Assembly: GCF_017894385.1 (NCBI RefSeq)
Contig: NZ_CP059560.1
Coordinates: forward strand, 3,976,501-4,040,500
DNA: 64,000 nucleotides
Direction of reading: 5' to 3'
Origin: Aromatoleum petrolei
Lineage (GTDB): Bacteria > Pseudomonadota > Gammaproteobacteria > Burkholderiales > Rhodocyclaceae
Shown: piece by piece, positions 7,677-16,751 of the stretch
How positions within the stretch are numbered: position 1 is the stretch's first letter
Layout of the letters: each line of letters starts with the position of its first letter
The notes under the pieces: model-generated
Told to the model about the DNA's origin: nothing
Databases searched by the model: none
Seen by the model: the letters and a program-made list of their open reading frames with translations, nothing else
Position numbers and translations under genes: made by a program

Positions 7677-9419
7677 ATGTCCGAATCCGACAACAATCAG
7701 GGCAATCCCGCAATCGAGGGCATGCTGCAGTTCGGCCAGGCGATGGCCCAAAACTTCTTTCAGGCAATCGCGCGCCAGCATGCGGTCATGCAGGACAGCA
7801 GCGGAGAGGTTGCGCCGGGCGTCCAACTGCCTGAAACGGAAGCGTTCGCGCGCCTGCAGCAGGACTTTGCCGCGCGCCACGTTGCGCTGTGGTCGTCGAT
7901 GCTGCAGCTGAAGCCAGGCGAGAAGGCTGCCTCCGTCATTGCTCCCGAGCCGGGAGACCGGCGGTTTACGGCGCCCGAATGGAGAGAGAGCCCCGTCTTC
8001 GACTACATTCGCCAAGCCTACTTGCTGAACGCGAGCTTCCTCAATCGGGTTTCCGAAGAGTTGCCGATGGCGGACGGTCGCGCCAAGTCGCGCCTTCAGT
8101 TTCTGACCCGGCAATACGTCGATGCGCTCGCACCGTCGAATTTCGCCGCCACGAATCCCGAATTCATCAAGACCGCCCTGGACACCGAAGGCGAAAGCAT
8201 CACGCGCGGGATCAAGAACCTGATCGCCGATCTCGAGAGGGGCCGCGTGTCGATGACCGATGACGAGGCGTTCGAGGTCGGGCGCAACATCGCCGTGTCG
8301 CCGGGGGCGGTTATCTACCAGAACGAGCTGATGCAGCTCGTCCAGTACGCGCCGGTCACCGACAAGGTCGCCCAGGTGCCGCTGCTGATCGTACCGCCTT
8401 GCATCAACAAGTTCTACGTCCTCGATCTGCAACCGGACAACTCGCTGGTGCGGTTCGCTGTGGAGCAGGGCTTCACCGTCTTCCTCGTCTCGTGGAAGAA
8501 TCCCAAGGCTCCGGAGTCCACCGCGACCTGGGATGATTACCTCGAGAAGGGCCCGCTCAAAGCGCTCGAAGTCGTGCGTACCGTCACGCGCGTGAAGAAA
8601 CCAAACGTGCTCGGGTTCTGCGTTGGTGGCACGATATTGACGTCGGCTCTCGGCGTGGCGCGTGCGCGCGGCGAAGATCCTGTGGCGAGCCTCACGCTGA
8701 TGACGACCTTGCTCGATTTCGCGGATGCGGGCGAGCTCGGCTGCCTGGTCGATGAGGCCAGTGTGACTGCCCGCGAGGCCGCAATCGGAAAAGCGGGGCT
8801 GTTGCCCGGGCAGGAACTCGCGAATGTGTTTTCCGCACTACGTGCCAACGACCTCATCTGGCAGTACGTCGTCGGCAACTACCTGAAGGGCAACAAACCG
8901 CAGGCATTCGACCTGCTGTACTGGAATTCCGACAGCACGAATCTGCCGGGACCGTTCCTGACGTGGTATTTGCGTAACATGTATCTGGAAAATAACCTGC
9001 GCATGCCGGGCAAGCTCAAAATGCTCGGTGCAAAGGTCGATCTCGGCAAGGTCGACGCGCCGGCATATCTGCTCGCTACGCGCGAGGATCATATCGTTCC
9101 GTGGAAGGGTGCCTATCTTTCGCGCGGACTGTTGGGCGGCGAGACGACCTTCGTGCTGGGCGCGAGCGGTCACATCGCCGGGGCGATCAATCCGGCGTCG
9201 AAGAACCGCCGCAGCTACTGGGTGAACGCCTCCGGCGCAGCCGACCCGGACGAATGGCTGGACGGTGCGGTCGAGCAGAAGGGCAGCTGGTGGTTGAACT
9301 GGATCGAATGGCTCAGGCCATACGGCGGCAAGCAGGTTGCGGCACGAGGCCGCCTCGGCAATGCGAAGTACGCACCGATCGAACCCGCGCCGGGGCGTTA
9401 CGTGAAGGAAAAGGCCTGA
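7677..9419 (+). CDS. phaC: Class I poly(3-hydroxyalkanoate) synthase PhaC
   Basis: PhaC polymerises 3-hydroxyacyl-CoA into storage polyester on granule surfaces. The protein has 580 aa, typical of class I enzymes. The lipase-like box GFCVGG carries the nucleophile Cys315, and Asp471 (REDHIVPW) and His499 (GASGHIAG) complete the triad. The ATG at 7677 is preceded by AGGAGGGG. It is followed 112 bp later by phaB, then a second phaB and phaR, so this is the storage-polymer locus. No phaE partner is present, in keeping with class I. No thiolase gene (phaA) is in the window. Confidence 0.97.
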   Translation: MSESDNNQGNPAIEGMLQFGQAMAQNFFQAIARQHAVMQDSSGEVAPGVQLPETEAFARLQQDFAARHVALWSSMLQLKPGEKAASVIAPEPGDRRFTAPEWRESPVFDYIRQAYLLNASFLNRVSEELPMADGRAKSRLQFLTRQYVDALAPSNFAATNPEFIKTALDTEGESITRGIKNLIADLERGRVSMTDDEAFEVGRNIAVSPGAVIYQNELMQLVQYAPVTDKVAQVPLLIVPPCINKFYVLDLQPDNSLVRFAVEQGFTVFLVSWKNPKAPESTATWDDYLEKGPLKALEVVRTVTRVKKPNVLGFCVGGTILTSALGVARARGEDPVASLTLMTTLLDFADAGELGCLVDEASVTAREAAIGKAGLLPGQELANVFSALRANDLIWQYVVGNYLKGNKPQAFDLLYWNSDSTNLPGPFLTWYLRNMYLENNLRMPGKLKMLGAKVDLGKVDAPAYLLATREDHIVPWKGAYLSRGLLGGETTFVLGASGHIAGAINPASKNRRSYWVNASGAADPDEWLDGAVEQKGSWWLNWIEWLRPYGGKQVAARGRLGNAKYAPIEPAPGRYVKEKA

Positions 9420-9531
9420 CGCGTACCCGCCGGCCCGGAACCGGAATTACCCAGCGGCAGCGGACACGGGGGCGCTGCCGGAAGTGTCTGGAAACCCCTT
9501 GTGAATCGATCAACGGGAGAGGAGGAAGTTT

Positions 9532-10272
9532 ATGGCAAGAGTCGCACTAGTGACCGGTGGCATGGGTGGCCTGGGCGAAGCGGTGTGCATCAAGCTCGCC
9601 GCACTGGGCTACAGGGTCGTGACGACACATTCCCCGGGCAACACCAAGGCCGCTGAATGGCTGCAGACCATGAACAACATGGGCTACGGCTTCAAGGCCT
9701 ATCCCTGCGACGTCTCGGATTTCGATTCGTGCAAGGCCTGTGTCGAGACTGTCACCCGGGAAGTGGGGCCCGTGGATGTACTGGTGAATAACGCCGGGAT
9801 CACCCGCGACATGACCTTCAAGAAGATGACCAAGGCCGACTGGGATGCCGTCATCTCCACCAACCTCGACAGCGTGTTCAACATGACCAAGCAGGTCATG
9901 GACGGCATGGTCGAGCGCAAGTGGGGACGCGTCATCAACGTATCGTCGGTCAATGGTCAGAAAGGTGCATTCGGCCAGACCAACTACTCCGCAGCGAAGG
10001 CGGGGATGCATGGCTTCACCAAGGCGCTGGCACTGGAAGTTGCGCGTGGCGGAGTGACCGTCAACACCATCTCGCCGGGATACATCGGCACCAAGATGGT
10101 GACGGCAATCCCGCAGGAAATCCTTGAATCCAAGATCCTGCCGCAGATTCCCGTGTCGCGTCTGGGCAAGCCCGAGGAAATTGCCGGCCTGGTGGCCTAT
10201 CTCGCGTCTGAGGAGGCCGCGTTCGTGACCGGCGCCAACATCTCCATCAACGGCGGGCAGCACATGTTCTGA
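9532..10272 (+). CDS. phaB: Acetoacetyl-CoA reductase, first copy
   Basis: This NADPH-dependent short-chain dehydrogenase makes (R)-3-hydroxybutyryl-CoA for PhaC. It has 246 aa, with the N-terminal TGGMGGLGEAV nucleotide-binding glycine motif, LVNNAGITRD, a catalytic Ser in the INVSSVNGQ stretch, and the Tyr/Lys pair in NYSAAKAG. GGAGAGGAGGAAG precedes the ATG. It lies in the same direction as phaC and is followed by an intrinsic terminator, so phaC-phaB probably form one transcript. It is clearly paralogous to the next gene, with the same length and long identical stretches. Confidence 0.95.
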   Translation: MARVALVTGGMGGLGEAVCIKLAALGYRVVTTHSPGNTKAAEWLQTMNNMGYGFKAYPCDVSDFDSCKACVETVTREVGPVDVLVNNAGITRDMTFKKMTKADWDAVISTNLDSVFNMTKQVMDGMVERKWGRVINVSSVNGQKGAFGQTNYSAAKAGMHGFTKALALEVARGGVTVNTISPGYIGTKMVTAIPQEILESKILPQIPVSRLGKPEEIAGLVAYLASEEAAFVTGANISINGGQHMF

Positions 10273-10296
10273 CCGGGACCACATCCAGTCCGGTAG

Positions 10297-10331
10297 CGGC
10301 GCGTTTCCGAAAGGGGCGCGCCGTTTTATTT
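10297..10331 (+). terminator. Intrinsic terminator after the first phaB
   Basis: The 7-bp stem CGGCGCG/CGCGCCG (10297-10303 and 10317-10323) is followed directly by TTTTATTTT. It separates phaC-phaB from the second phaB. Confidence 0.85.
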
Positions 10332-10367
10332 TCCTTTTGCAGTGCAGCAAGCTCTCCGAAAAGTCCC

Positions 10368-10373
10368 TATAAT
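10368..10373 (+). promoter_or_regulatory. Candidate -10 box for the second phaB
   Basis: A perfect TATAAT lies between the terminator and the second phaB, leaving a leader of about 105 nt. A TTGCAG upstream is too far away (25 bp) to be a standard -35, so this promoter may need an activator. Confidence 0.5.
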
Positions 10374-10485
10374 TTACCGGCTTTGCGGTAATGCACTGCC
10401 GCATGGTTGTCAGAGGAGGCGCTTGCGGACGCTTGTGGCGCAGCCGCACTCGCTTCCCATCACCAATCTGCAAGAGGATTGCACC

Positions 10486-11226
10486 ATGACTCAGAAAGTC
10501 GCACTCGTTACCGGCGCCATGGGCGGTTTGGGCACTGCGATCTGCCAGGCCCTCGCCAAGGATGGCCTGAAGGTTGTCGCCAACTGTCTGCCGGGTTTTC
10601 CGCAGAAGGACGAGTGGCTCGCCAAGCAGAAGGAACTCGGCTTCGAGTTCATCCCCGCCGAAGGTGACGTGTCCGATTACGAATCCTGCAAGGCAATGGT
10701 CGCCAAGATCGAAGCCGAAGTCGGCGTGATCGAGGTCCTGGTGAACAACGCGGGCATCACCCGCGACAAGTTCTTCCCCAAGATGGAGAAGGGCCAGTGG
10801 GATGCGGTGATCAATACCAACCTCAACAGCCTGTTCAACGTCACACATCACGTCTCGCCGAAGATGGCCGAGCGCGGCTGGGGGCGGATCATCAACATTT
10901 CCTCGGTCAATGGCGTCAAGGGTCAGGCAGGCCAGACCAACTACTCCACGGCCAAGGCCGGGGTGCTGGGCTTCACCAAGGCGCTCGCCGCCGAGCTGGC
11001 CACCAAGGGCGTGACCGTCAATGCGATCGCTCCGGGCTACATCGGCACTGAAATGGTCATGGCGATCCGCGAGGACATCCGCCAGGGCATCATCGATACC
11101 GTCCCGATGAAGCGTCTCGGCAAGCCGGAGGAAATCGGTGCGCTGTGCTCCTATCTCGCGTCCGAGCTGGCCGGCTATGTGACCGGCGCCACGATCAACA
11201 TCAACGGCGGCCTGCACATGTGCTGA
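10486..11226 (+). CDS. phaB: Acetoacetyl-CoA reductase, second copy
   Basis: This is a 246-aa short-chain dehydrogenase with TGAMGGLGTAI, LVNNAGITRD, NISSVNGVKG and NYSTAKAG, matching its neighbour closely across the whole length. The ATG at 10486 follows AAGAGGA. The open frame extends upstream to 10342, but that part crosses the probable promoter and is not protein-like. Its own candidate -10 box and its own terminator imply separate expression from the first copy. It may differ in cofactor or chain-length preference, or serve as the growth-phase-specific enzyme; the sequence alone does not decide this. Confidence 0.94.
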   Translation: MTQKVALVTGAMGGLGTAICQALAKDGLKVVANCLPGFPQKDEWLAKQKELGFEFIPAEGDVSDYESCKAMVAKIEAEVGVIEVLVNNAGITRDKFFPKMEKGQWDAVINTNLNSLFNVTHHVSPKMAERGWGRIINISSVNGVKGQAGQTNYSTAKAGVLGFTKALAAELATKGVTVNAIAPGYIGTEMVMAIREDIRQGIIDTVPMKRLGKPEEIGALCSYLASELAGYVTGATININGGLHMC

Positions 11227-11258
11227 TGCAGTATTCCGCCTAGGTGGATCGCTGCGAG

Positions 11259-11284
11259 ACCCCGCCGAACGGCGGGGTTTTTAT
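11259..11284 (+). terminator. Intrinsic terminator after the second phaB
   Basis: The 8-bp stem ACCCCGCC/GGCGGGGT (11259-11266, 11271-11278) has a GAAC loop and a TTTTTATTT tail. Confidence 0.92.
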
Positions 11285-11297
11285 TTCTGCACCGCGG

Positions 11298-11303
11298 TAT
11301 AAT
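11298..11303 (+). promoter_or_regulatory. Candidate -10 box for phaR
   Basis: TATAAT lies 50 bp before the phaR start and just after the preceding terminator. No good -35 hexamer is visible. PhaR is known to repress its own gene in related bacteria, so an operator may overlap here, but I cannot point to a specific site. Confidence 0.5.
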
Positions 11304-11352
11304 TTCGTTGAACGTGGAGAGCGGAATTCACCGCCGACGAGGAGAGGTATTG

Positions 11353-11982
11353 ATGGCTGAGCAGTCGCGACTTATCAAGAAGTATCCCAATCGCCGTCTG
11401 TACGATACGAGGACCAGTTCCTACATCACGCTGGCCGATGTGAAGGAGCTCGTATTGGGGCGGGAGGAATTTCAGGTTGTCGATGCCAAGACCGGCGAAG
11501 ACCTCACGCGCAGCATCCTTCTCCAGATCATCCTCGAGGAAGAGGCGGGCGGAGCCCCCATGTTCACCAGCGACCTGCTCGCGCACATGATCCGCTTCTA
11601 CGGCAACGCCACGCAGGGGATGATGGGCAAGTACCTGGAGAACAACATCAAGGCCTTCACCGAGATGCAGGCGAAGCTGCAGGAGCAGGCGCAGGCGATC
11701 TACGGTGAAAACAGCCCGATCAGCCAGGATCTGTGGGCCCAGTTCCTCAACTTCCAGGGCCCCGCGCTGCAGAGCGTGATGGGCACGTACGTCGATCAGA
11801 GCAAGAAGATGTTCTCGCAAATGCAGGAGCAGATCGAAAACCAGACGCGCAGCATCTTCACCGGCTTCCCGTTCCCGAACTACGCTCCCGCCGCCAAGGA
11901 AGAGCAGGCCGCTCCGCAGGCCGCCAAGGAAGCGAAGCCCGAAGCGCCTGCCCCCAAGGGCAGTCGTTCGAGCCAGAAATAA
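11353..11982 (+). CDS. phaR: Polyhydroxyalkanoate synthesis repressor PhaR
   Basis: PhaR binds both DNA and nascent polymer and derepresses phasin genes when granules form. The 209-aa protein starts with the DNA-binding PHB_acc_N domain (IKKYPNRRLYDTRTSSYITL, about residues 7-26), followed by the PHB_acc region to about residue 110 (DLTRSILLQIILEEE, MIRFYGNA). The C-terminal part is helical, then Ala/Pro/Lys rich. The ATG at 11353 follows GGAGAGG; an upstream in-frame ATG at 11308 has no comparable signal. Its place at the end of the pha cluster matches other betaproteobacteria. Confidence 0.95.
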   Translation: MAEQSRLIKKYPNRRLYDTRTSSYITLADVKELVLGREEFQVVDAKTGEDLTRSILLQIILEEEAGGAPMFTSDLLAHMIRFYGNATQGMMGKYLENNIKAFTEMQAKLQEQAQAIYGENSPISQDLWAQFLNFQGPALQSVMGTYVDQSKKMFSQMQEQIENQTRSIFTGFPFPNYAPAAKEEQAAPQAAKEAKPEAPAPKGSRSSQK

Positions 11983-12033
11983 CATCCAGGCCGGCGCCAT
12001 TCCGGATCCCGGCCAGCACCTCCCCTTCAAAGA

Positions 12034-13365
12034 ATGACCCAGAACAAGACCCCAGGCATACCGCGAGTCGGTTTCGTCTCCCTCGGCTGTCCCAAGGCGA
12101 CCGTCGACTCCGAACATATCCTCACGCGCCTGCGGGGCGAAGGTTACGAAATCTCAGGCAGTTATGACGATGCGGACCTCGTGGTCGTCAATACCTGCGG
12201 CTTCATCGACGCCGCCGTCGAGGAGTCACTCGATGCGATCGGCGAGGCGCTCGCCGAGAACGGCAAGGTCATCGTCACCGGTTGTCTCGGTGCCAAGGAC
12301 GATGTCGTGATGGCGGCGCATCCGCAGGTTCTTGCCGTGACCGGTCCGCATGCGACCGATGCGGTCATGAAGGCGGTTCATCAACACCTGCCCAAGCCGC
12401 ACGATCCCTTCACCGACCTCGTGCCGCCGCAGGGTATCCGCCTCACCCCGAACCACTACGCCTATCTCAAAATTTCCGAAGGCTGCAACCACCGTTGCAC
12501 CTTCTGCATCATTCCGTCGCTGCGCGGCGATCTCGTGTCACGCCCGATCCATGAAGTGATGCGCGAGGCCGAATCGCTGGTGGATGCGGGGGTGAAGGAG
12601 CTCTTGGTCATATCCCAAGATACCAGCGCATACGGAGTCGACACCAAGTACCGGACCGGCTTCTGGAATGGGCGGCCCATCAAGACTCGCCTGCTCGATC
12701 TCGCGAAGGCGCTGGGCGAACTTGGCGTGTGGATCCGCATGCACTATGTCTACCCCTACCCGAGCGTGGACGAGCTCATCCCGCTGATGGCTGAAGGCAA
12801 GATCCTTCCCTATCTGGACATCCCGTTCCAGCACGCCAGCCCGCGCATCCTCAAGGCCATGCGGCGCCCCGCGAATGCCGAGAACGTGCTCGAGCGGATT
12901 CGTTCCTGGCGCAGCATTTGCCCGGATCTCACGATCCGCTCGACCTTCATCACCGGATTTCCCGGAGAGACCGACGAGGACTTCGAGCTGTTGCTGCAGT
13001 TTCTCGAGGAGGCGCAGCTCGACCGCGTCGGTGCGTTCGCGTATTCCCCGGTCGAAGGTGCCGAGGCAAACCAGCTGCCTGGCGCAGTGCCCGACGAGGT
13101 TCGCGAGGAGCGGCGCATGCGCCTGATGGAGTTCCAGGAAGACATCTCCACCCAGCGGCTCGAGCGCTGGATCGGCCGCGAGATGACCGTCGTGGTCGAC
13201 GACATCGAGGAAGATGGTGCGATTGCGCGTTCTCCCGGCGACGCACCCGAGATCGACGGACTGGTCATCATTCCCGATGGCGAGGGCCTGGAGCCTGGCG
13301 AGTTCGCCCGGGTACGCATCACCGACTGCGACGTGCACGACCTGTACGCCGAGCCGATCGCCTGA
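12034..13365 (+). CDS. rimO: Ribosomal protein S12 methylthiotransferase RimO
   Basis: This radical-SAM enzyme adds a methylthio group to a conserved Asp of ribosomal protein S12. The 443-aa protein has an N-terminal UPF0004 domain with its own cysteines ([22 protein letters not shown]) and the radical-SAM motif C-x3-C-x2-C in [10 protein letters not shown] (Cys151, 155, 158). A TRAM RNA-binding domain lies near the C-terminus. The SLGCPK and EGCNHRC details distinguish RimO from MiaB. It follows phaR in the same direction and precedes the patatin gene by 15 bp. Confidence 0.95.
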   Translation: MTQNKTPGIPRVGFVSLGCPKATVDSEHILTRLRGEGYEISGSYDDADLVVVNTCGFIDAAVEESLDAIGEALAENGKVIVTGCLGAKDDVVMAAHPQVLAVTGPHATDAVMKAVHQHLPKPHDPFTDLVPPQGIRLTPNHYAYLKISEGCNHRCTFCIIPSLRGDLVSRPIHEVMREAESLVDAGVKELLVISQDTSAYGVDTKYRTGFWNGRPIKTRLLDLAKALGELGVWIRMHYVYPYPSVDELIPLMAEGKILPYLDIPFQHASPRILKAMRRPANAENVLERIRSWRSICPDLTIRSTFITGFPGETDEDFELLLQFLEEAQLDRVGAFAYSPVEGAEANQLPGAVPDEVREERRMRLMEFQEDISTQRLERWIGREMTVVVDDIEEDGAIARSPGDAPEIDGLVIIPDGEGLEPGEFARVRITDCDVHDLYAEPIA

Positions 13366-13380
13366 CGGACCGGCCTGCCG

Positions 13381-14346
13381 ATGTTCGAGCCGACTCCGCA
13401 GAACACTGGCAAGTCCGGCCCCGTCATCGGATTGGCGCTTGGCAGTGGTGCTGCACGCGGCTGGGCGCACCTCGGTGTGCTGCGCGTGCTTGCCCGCGAA
13501 GGGATCGAGCCGCAGATCATCTGCGGCTGCTCCATCGGTGCCTTCGTTGGCGCAGCGATGGCGTCTGGCGACCTCGGGAAGCTCACCCAGTGGGCAGAGG
13601 CGCTCAAGTGGCAGGACGTTGTCTCGCTGCTCGACGTGAGCCTGCGTGGCGGGCTCATCAAGGGCGAGAAGCTCATCCAGTTCTTCGAGCGCAATTTCGT
13701 CGACCGCGACTTCTCGCAGCTCGATCGCCGGTTTGCGTGTGTCGCAACCGAACTCGAAACCGGGCGCGAAATCTGGCTGCGCGACGGGAGTGTCGCGGAG
13801 GCCGTGCGTGCCTCGATCGCGCTCCCCGGTCTATTCACACCCATCGTGCGCGCCGGGCGCCTGCTCGTTGATGGCGGGCTCGTGAATCCGGTGCCGGTGT
13901 CCTTGTGCCGCGCGATGGGTGCCGATGTCGTGATCGCGGTAGACCTCGGCTCGGACATGATCGGCAAGGCTTGGCGGGCCGCTCCGGTGGAGGAGGTCGA
14001 GGAGACTTCCGAAGGCTGGACCGAGCGACTTTTCGCACGGCTCGGCCTGCCGACCAACGGGAATGGTAATGGACGCGGCTCCCAGGGGGGCGGCGCCGAA
14101 ACGTCCCTGCCATCCCTGATGACCGTGCTCACCTCCAGCATCAACATCATGCAGGTGCGCATCGCGCGCAGCCGCCTTGCGGGCGAACCCGCCGATGTCC
14201 AGATTTCGCCGCGTCTCGCACACATCGGAACGATGGACTTCCATCGCGCACGCGAGGCGATCGCGGAGGGGGAAGCTGCAGTCACGGGCATGTTGCCGGC
14301 GCTGCGCTACGTGCTTGGACAAGCGGCCGCCGGAGGCGGGGCATGA
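13381..14346 (+). CDS. Patatin-like phospholipase (RssA/YchK type)
   Basis: The product is a Ser/Asp dyad lipid acyl hydrolase of the bacterial patatin family. Visible motifs are the oxyanion glycine loop GSGAARGWAHLGVL (residues 21-34), the nucleophile elbow GCSIG with Ser51, and DGG with Asp164. Length (321 aa) fits the RssA group. A Gly/Asn-rich insert lies around residues 221-242 (GNGNGRGSQGGG). No signal peptide is seen, so it is probably cytoplasmic. The stop codon overlaps the next start (ATGA), so expression is probably coupled to the flavoprotein gene. Confidence 0.88.
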   Translation: MFEPTPQNTGKSGPVIGLALGSGAARGWAHLGVLRVLAREGIEPQIICGCSIGAFVGAAMASGDLGKLTQWAEALKWQDVVSLLDVSLRGGLIKGEKLIQFFERNFVDRDFSQLDRRFACVATELETGREIWLRDGSVAEAVRASIALPGLFTPIVRAGRLLVDGGLVNPVPVSLCRAMGADVVIAVDLGSDMIGKAWRAAPVEEVEETSEGWTERLFARLGLPTNGNGNGRGSQGGGAETSLPSLMTVLTSSINIMQVRIARSRLAGEPADVQISPRLAHIGTMDFHRAREAIAEGEAAVTGMLPALRYVLGQAAAGGGA

Positions 14347-15749
14347 ACGACGTGGTTGCGGCGCTGGCGAACGCAATTGGTGCCCAGTACGTCATTGACG
14401 ACCCCGCCGCGATGGCACCCTACCTCACCGACTGGCGCGGACGTTACACCGGCCGCGCAATTGCCGTCGTGCGGCCTGGAAGCACACAGGAAACCGCGGA
14501 CATTGTGCGGATTTGTGCATCGGCGAACGTTCCCATGGTGCCCCAAGGCGGCAATACCGGGTTGTGCGGGGGTGCGACGCCGCTTCCCGACGGCGGTTCC
14601 GTCCTGGTCAGCATGGCGCGCATGCATCGCATCCGGACGGTCGACGCCGCCAACAACGCGCTTGTGGCAGAGGCGGGGTGCACGCTTGCGGCCGTGCAGC
14701 AGGCGGCCGAGGGTGGTGACAGGCTGTTCCCGCTCTCGCTCGCATCCGAGGGCAGCTGCCTTGTTGGCGGCAATATCTCCACGAATGCCGGTGGCGTCCA
14801 GGTGTTGCGCTACGGGAACATGCGCGACCTGGTGCTCGGTGTTGAAGTCGTGCTTCCGGACGGGCGTGTCTGGAACGGGCTGCGCTCGCTGCGCAAGGAC
14901 AACACTGGCTACGACCTCAAGCAGCTCTTCATCGGCGCAGAGGGAACGCTTGGCATTGTCACCGCAGCGGCCCTCAAGCTTTTCCCCCGCCCGCGGGCAA
15001 GAGCGACGGCCTGGGTCGCCGTGCCCGATCCGCGAGCCGCAGTCGATCTCCTATCGCTGCTGCGCGATCGTTGTGGGGAGCGTGCTACGGCCTTCGAACT
15101 CGTCGGCCGCTCGGCGCTCGATCTCGTGCTGCAACATATTCCGGCCATGCGTGCTCCGCTCGCCGGCGTCCACGATTGGCATGTCCTCGTCGAGTTGGCG
15201 GACGCGCTCGATGGCGAGGCTCTGGATGACATGCTCGAGCGGACGATCGCCGCGGCGATCGACAGCGGCCTGGCAGTCGATGCTGCGGTCGCTTCAAGCA
15301 TCGCGCAGGCCCATGCCTTGTGGGCTTTGCGCGAAAACATCTCCGAAGCGCAGAAGATCGAGGGAATCAGCATCAAGCACGACATTTCCGTACCTGTCAG
15401 CGCCATCCCCGATTTCCTGCTGCAAGCGCAGCAGGCGCTCGCGGCCATATGGCCCGACGTGCGTATCGTCACCTTCGGCCATCTCGGCGACGGAAACCTG
15501 CATTACAACCTTTCCAAGCCTGGCGCTGTCGACAACGCCGAGTTTGTGGCCCGGACGCGGGACGTCAATCGCATCGTCCATGATCTGGTCGGCGCGCTGA
15601 ATGGATCGATCTCAGCCGAGCACGGCATCGGCCAATTGAAGCGGGAGGAGAATGCCCGCTACAAATCCGAGGTCGAGCTCGATCTGATGCGTGCGGTGAA
15701 GCGAGCCCTGGACCCGCATGGGCTGATGAATCCGGGGAAAGTCATCTGA
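14343..15749 (+). CDS. FAD-linked 2-hydroxyacid dehydrogenase (GlcD/DLD family)
   Basis: The 468-aa protein is a PCMH-type flavoprotein that oxidises D-2-hydroxyacids such as D-lactate, D-2-hydroxyglutarate or glycolate. The FAD-binding region shows PQGGNTGLCGGATP and ISTNAGGVQVLRYGN. The C-terminal domain has FGHLGDGNLHYN and AEHGIGQLKREE, the family's conserved His/Glu sites. No glcE or glcF subunit gene is adjacent, which favours a stand-alone D-lactate or D-2-hydroxyglutarate dehydrogenase over glycolate oxidase. It starts inside the patatin stop codon. Confidence 0.88.
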   Translation: MNDVVAALANAIGAQYVIDDPAAMAPYLTDWRGRYTGRAIAVVRPGSTQETADIVRICASANVPMVPQGGNTGLCGGATPLPDGGSVLVSMARMHRIRTVDAANNALVAEAGCTLAAVQQAAEGGDRLFPLSLASEGSCLVGGNISTNAGGVQVLRYGNMRDLVLGVEVVLPDGRVWNGLRSLRKDNTGYDLKQLFIGAEGTLGIVTAAALKLFPRPRARATAWVAVPDPRAAVDLLSLLRDRCGERATAFELVGRSALDLVLQHIPAMRAPLAGVHDWHVLVELADALDGEALDDMLERTIAAAIDSGLAVDAAVASSIAQAHALWALRENISEAQKIEGISIKHDISVPVSAIPDFLLQAQQALAAIWPDVRIVTFGHLGDGNLHYNLSKPGAVDNAEFVARTRDVNRIVHDLVGALNGSISAEHGIGQLKREENARYKSEVELDLMRAVKRALDPHGLMNPGKVI

Positions 15750-15773
15750 GTTTCGAAAAGTTGAAATTCGGGG

Positions 15774-15802
15774 TTTACAGCCTTTGAGGAGCACCCTATA
15801 AT
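15774..15802 (+). promoter_or_regulatory. Sigma-70 promoter of the first tRNA trio
   Basis: TTTACA (15774-15779), a 17-bp spacer and TATAAT (15797-15802) lie 18 bp before the first tRNA-Ala. A GC-rich stretch (GCGCGCTC) follows the -10 box, resembling a stringent-control discriminator. Confidence 0.9.
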
Positions 15803-15820
15803 GCGCGCTCTTTCGCCGTC

Positions 15821-15896
<76 letters not shown>

Positions 15897-15911
15897 GTCG
15901 AAAGAATTGCA

Positions 15912-15987
15912 GTCCCCATCGTCTAGAGGCCTAGGACACCGCCCTTTCACGGCGATAACCGGGGTTCGAATCCCCGTGGGGACGCCA
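15912..15987 (+). tRNA. tRNA-Glu (TTC), copy 1
   Basis: A 76-nt cloverleaf with GTCCCC/GGGGAC acceptor stem and terminal CCA. The anticodon loop reads CTTTCAC, giving anticodon TTC. It is identical to copy 2 by eye. Confidence 0.97.
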
Positions 15988-16059
15988 GTATGCAGTGAGG
16001 CGTCGACGTATAATGACGAATCGCACGCCGGCCGGTAAAGCCGGGCAAAAGGTCAGCGC

Positions 16060-16136
16060 GGAGTGGTAGTTCAGTTGGTTAGAATACCGGCCTGTCACGC
16101 CGGGGGTCGCGGGTTCGAGCCCCGTCCACTCCGCCA
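16060..16136 (+). tRNA. tRNA-Asp (GTC), copy 1
   Basis: A 77-nt cloverleaf, acceptor stem GGAGTGG/CCACTCC, anticodon loop CTGTCAC (anticodon GTC), encoded CCA. The spacer before it contains a TATAAT at 16009-16014, a possible internal promoter. A short CGGGCA/TGCCCG hairpin follows at 16146-16160 but has no T-tract. Confidence 0.97.
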
Positions 16137-16188
16137 CCAACATTTCGGGCATTATGCCCGGGTGATGTAGCAGTAAGTTTTAAAGTGC

Positions 16189-16217
16189 TTGCGGTTGGCA
16201 GCGCCAGAAGCTAGAAT
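16189..16217 (+). promoter_or_regulatory. Probable promoter of the second tRNA trio
   Basis: TTGCGG (16189-16194), a 17-bp spacer and TAGAAT (16212-16217) sit 13 bp before the second tRNA-Ala, the same geometry as the first trio with weaker hexamers. Confidence 0.65.
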
Positions 16218-16230
16218 GCGCAGCTCTGTT

Positions 16231-16306
<76 letters not shown>

Positions 16307-16324
16307 ACAAAGCACAAAGACGTT

Positions 16325-16400
16325 GTCCCCATCGTCTAGAGGCCTAGGACACCGCCCTTTCACGGCGATAACCGGGGTTCGAATCCCCGTGGGGACGCCA
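16325..16400 (+). tRNA. tRNA-Glu (TTC), copy 2
   Basis: 76 nt, same sequence as copy 1 by eye, with anticodon TTC and encoded CCA. Confidence 0.97.
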
Positions 16401-16463
16401 TATAACGCAGGGCGTCGAGAAGACGAATTGCAGTCGGCCAAGTCGCCGGCAACTGGTTAGCGC

Positions 16464-16540
16464 GGAGTGGTAGTTCAGTTGGTTAGAATACCGGCCTGTC
16501 ACGCCGGGGGTCGCGGGTTCGAGCCCCGTCCACTCCGCCA
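16464..16540 (+). tRNA. tRNA-Asp (GTC), copy 2
   Basis: 77 nt, same sequence as copy 1 by eye, with anticodon GTC and encoded CCA. It is followed at once by the terminator of the array. Confidence 0.97.
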
Positions 16541-16547
16541 ACACATG

Positions 16548-16578
16548 AAATGGGAGCCTTCGGGCTCCCATTTTTTTT
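16548..16578 (+). terminator. Strong intrinsic terminator of the tRNA array
   Basis: The 8-bp stem TGGGAGCC/GGCTCCCA (16551-16558, 16563-16570) has a UUCG tetraloop and is followed by eight T. Confidence 0.97.
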
Positions 16579-16751
16579 GCCTTTTCTCTTGCCTGAGTCC
16601 GCTGGTCGTTATGACCCCGGTGTGGCTGGCATCGAGCCGCCACCACCGCGCGCTGGTTCGCGTGCCGACATTGCGCTATAGTTCCATACGCATCAGTATG
16701 GTGTCGGCCGTGGATGGGCCGGGGCGTTACTTACCAAGGGAGCGGGAAACG

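Noticed and set aside
9547..11217. 556-codon minus-strand frame opposite both phaB genes
   Set aside because: It spans the two paralogues and the terminator between them; its apparent internal repeat is only the phaB duplication read backwards.
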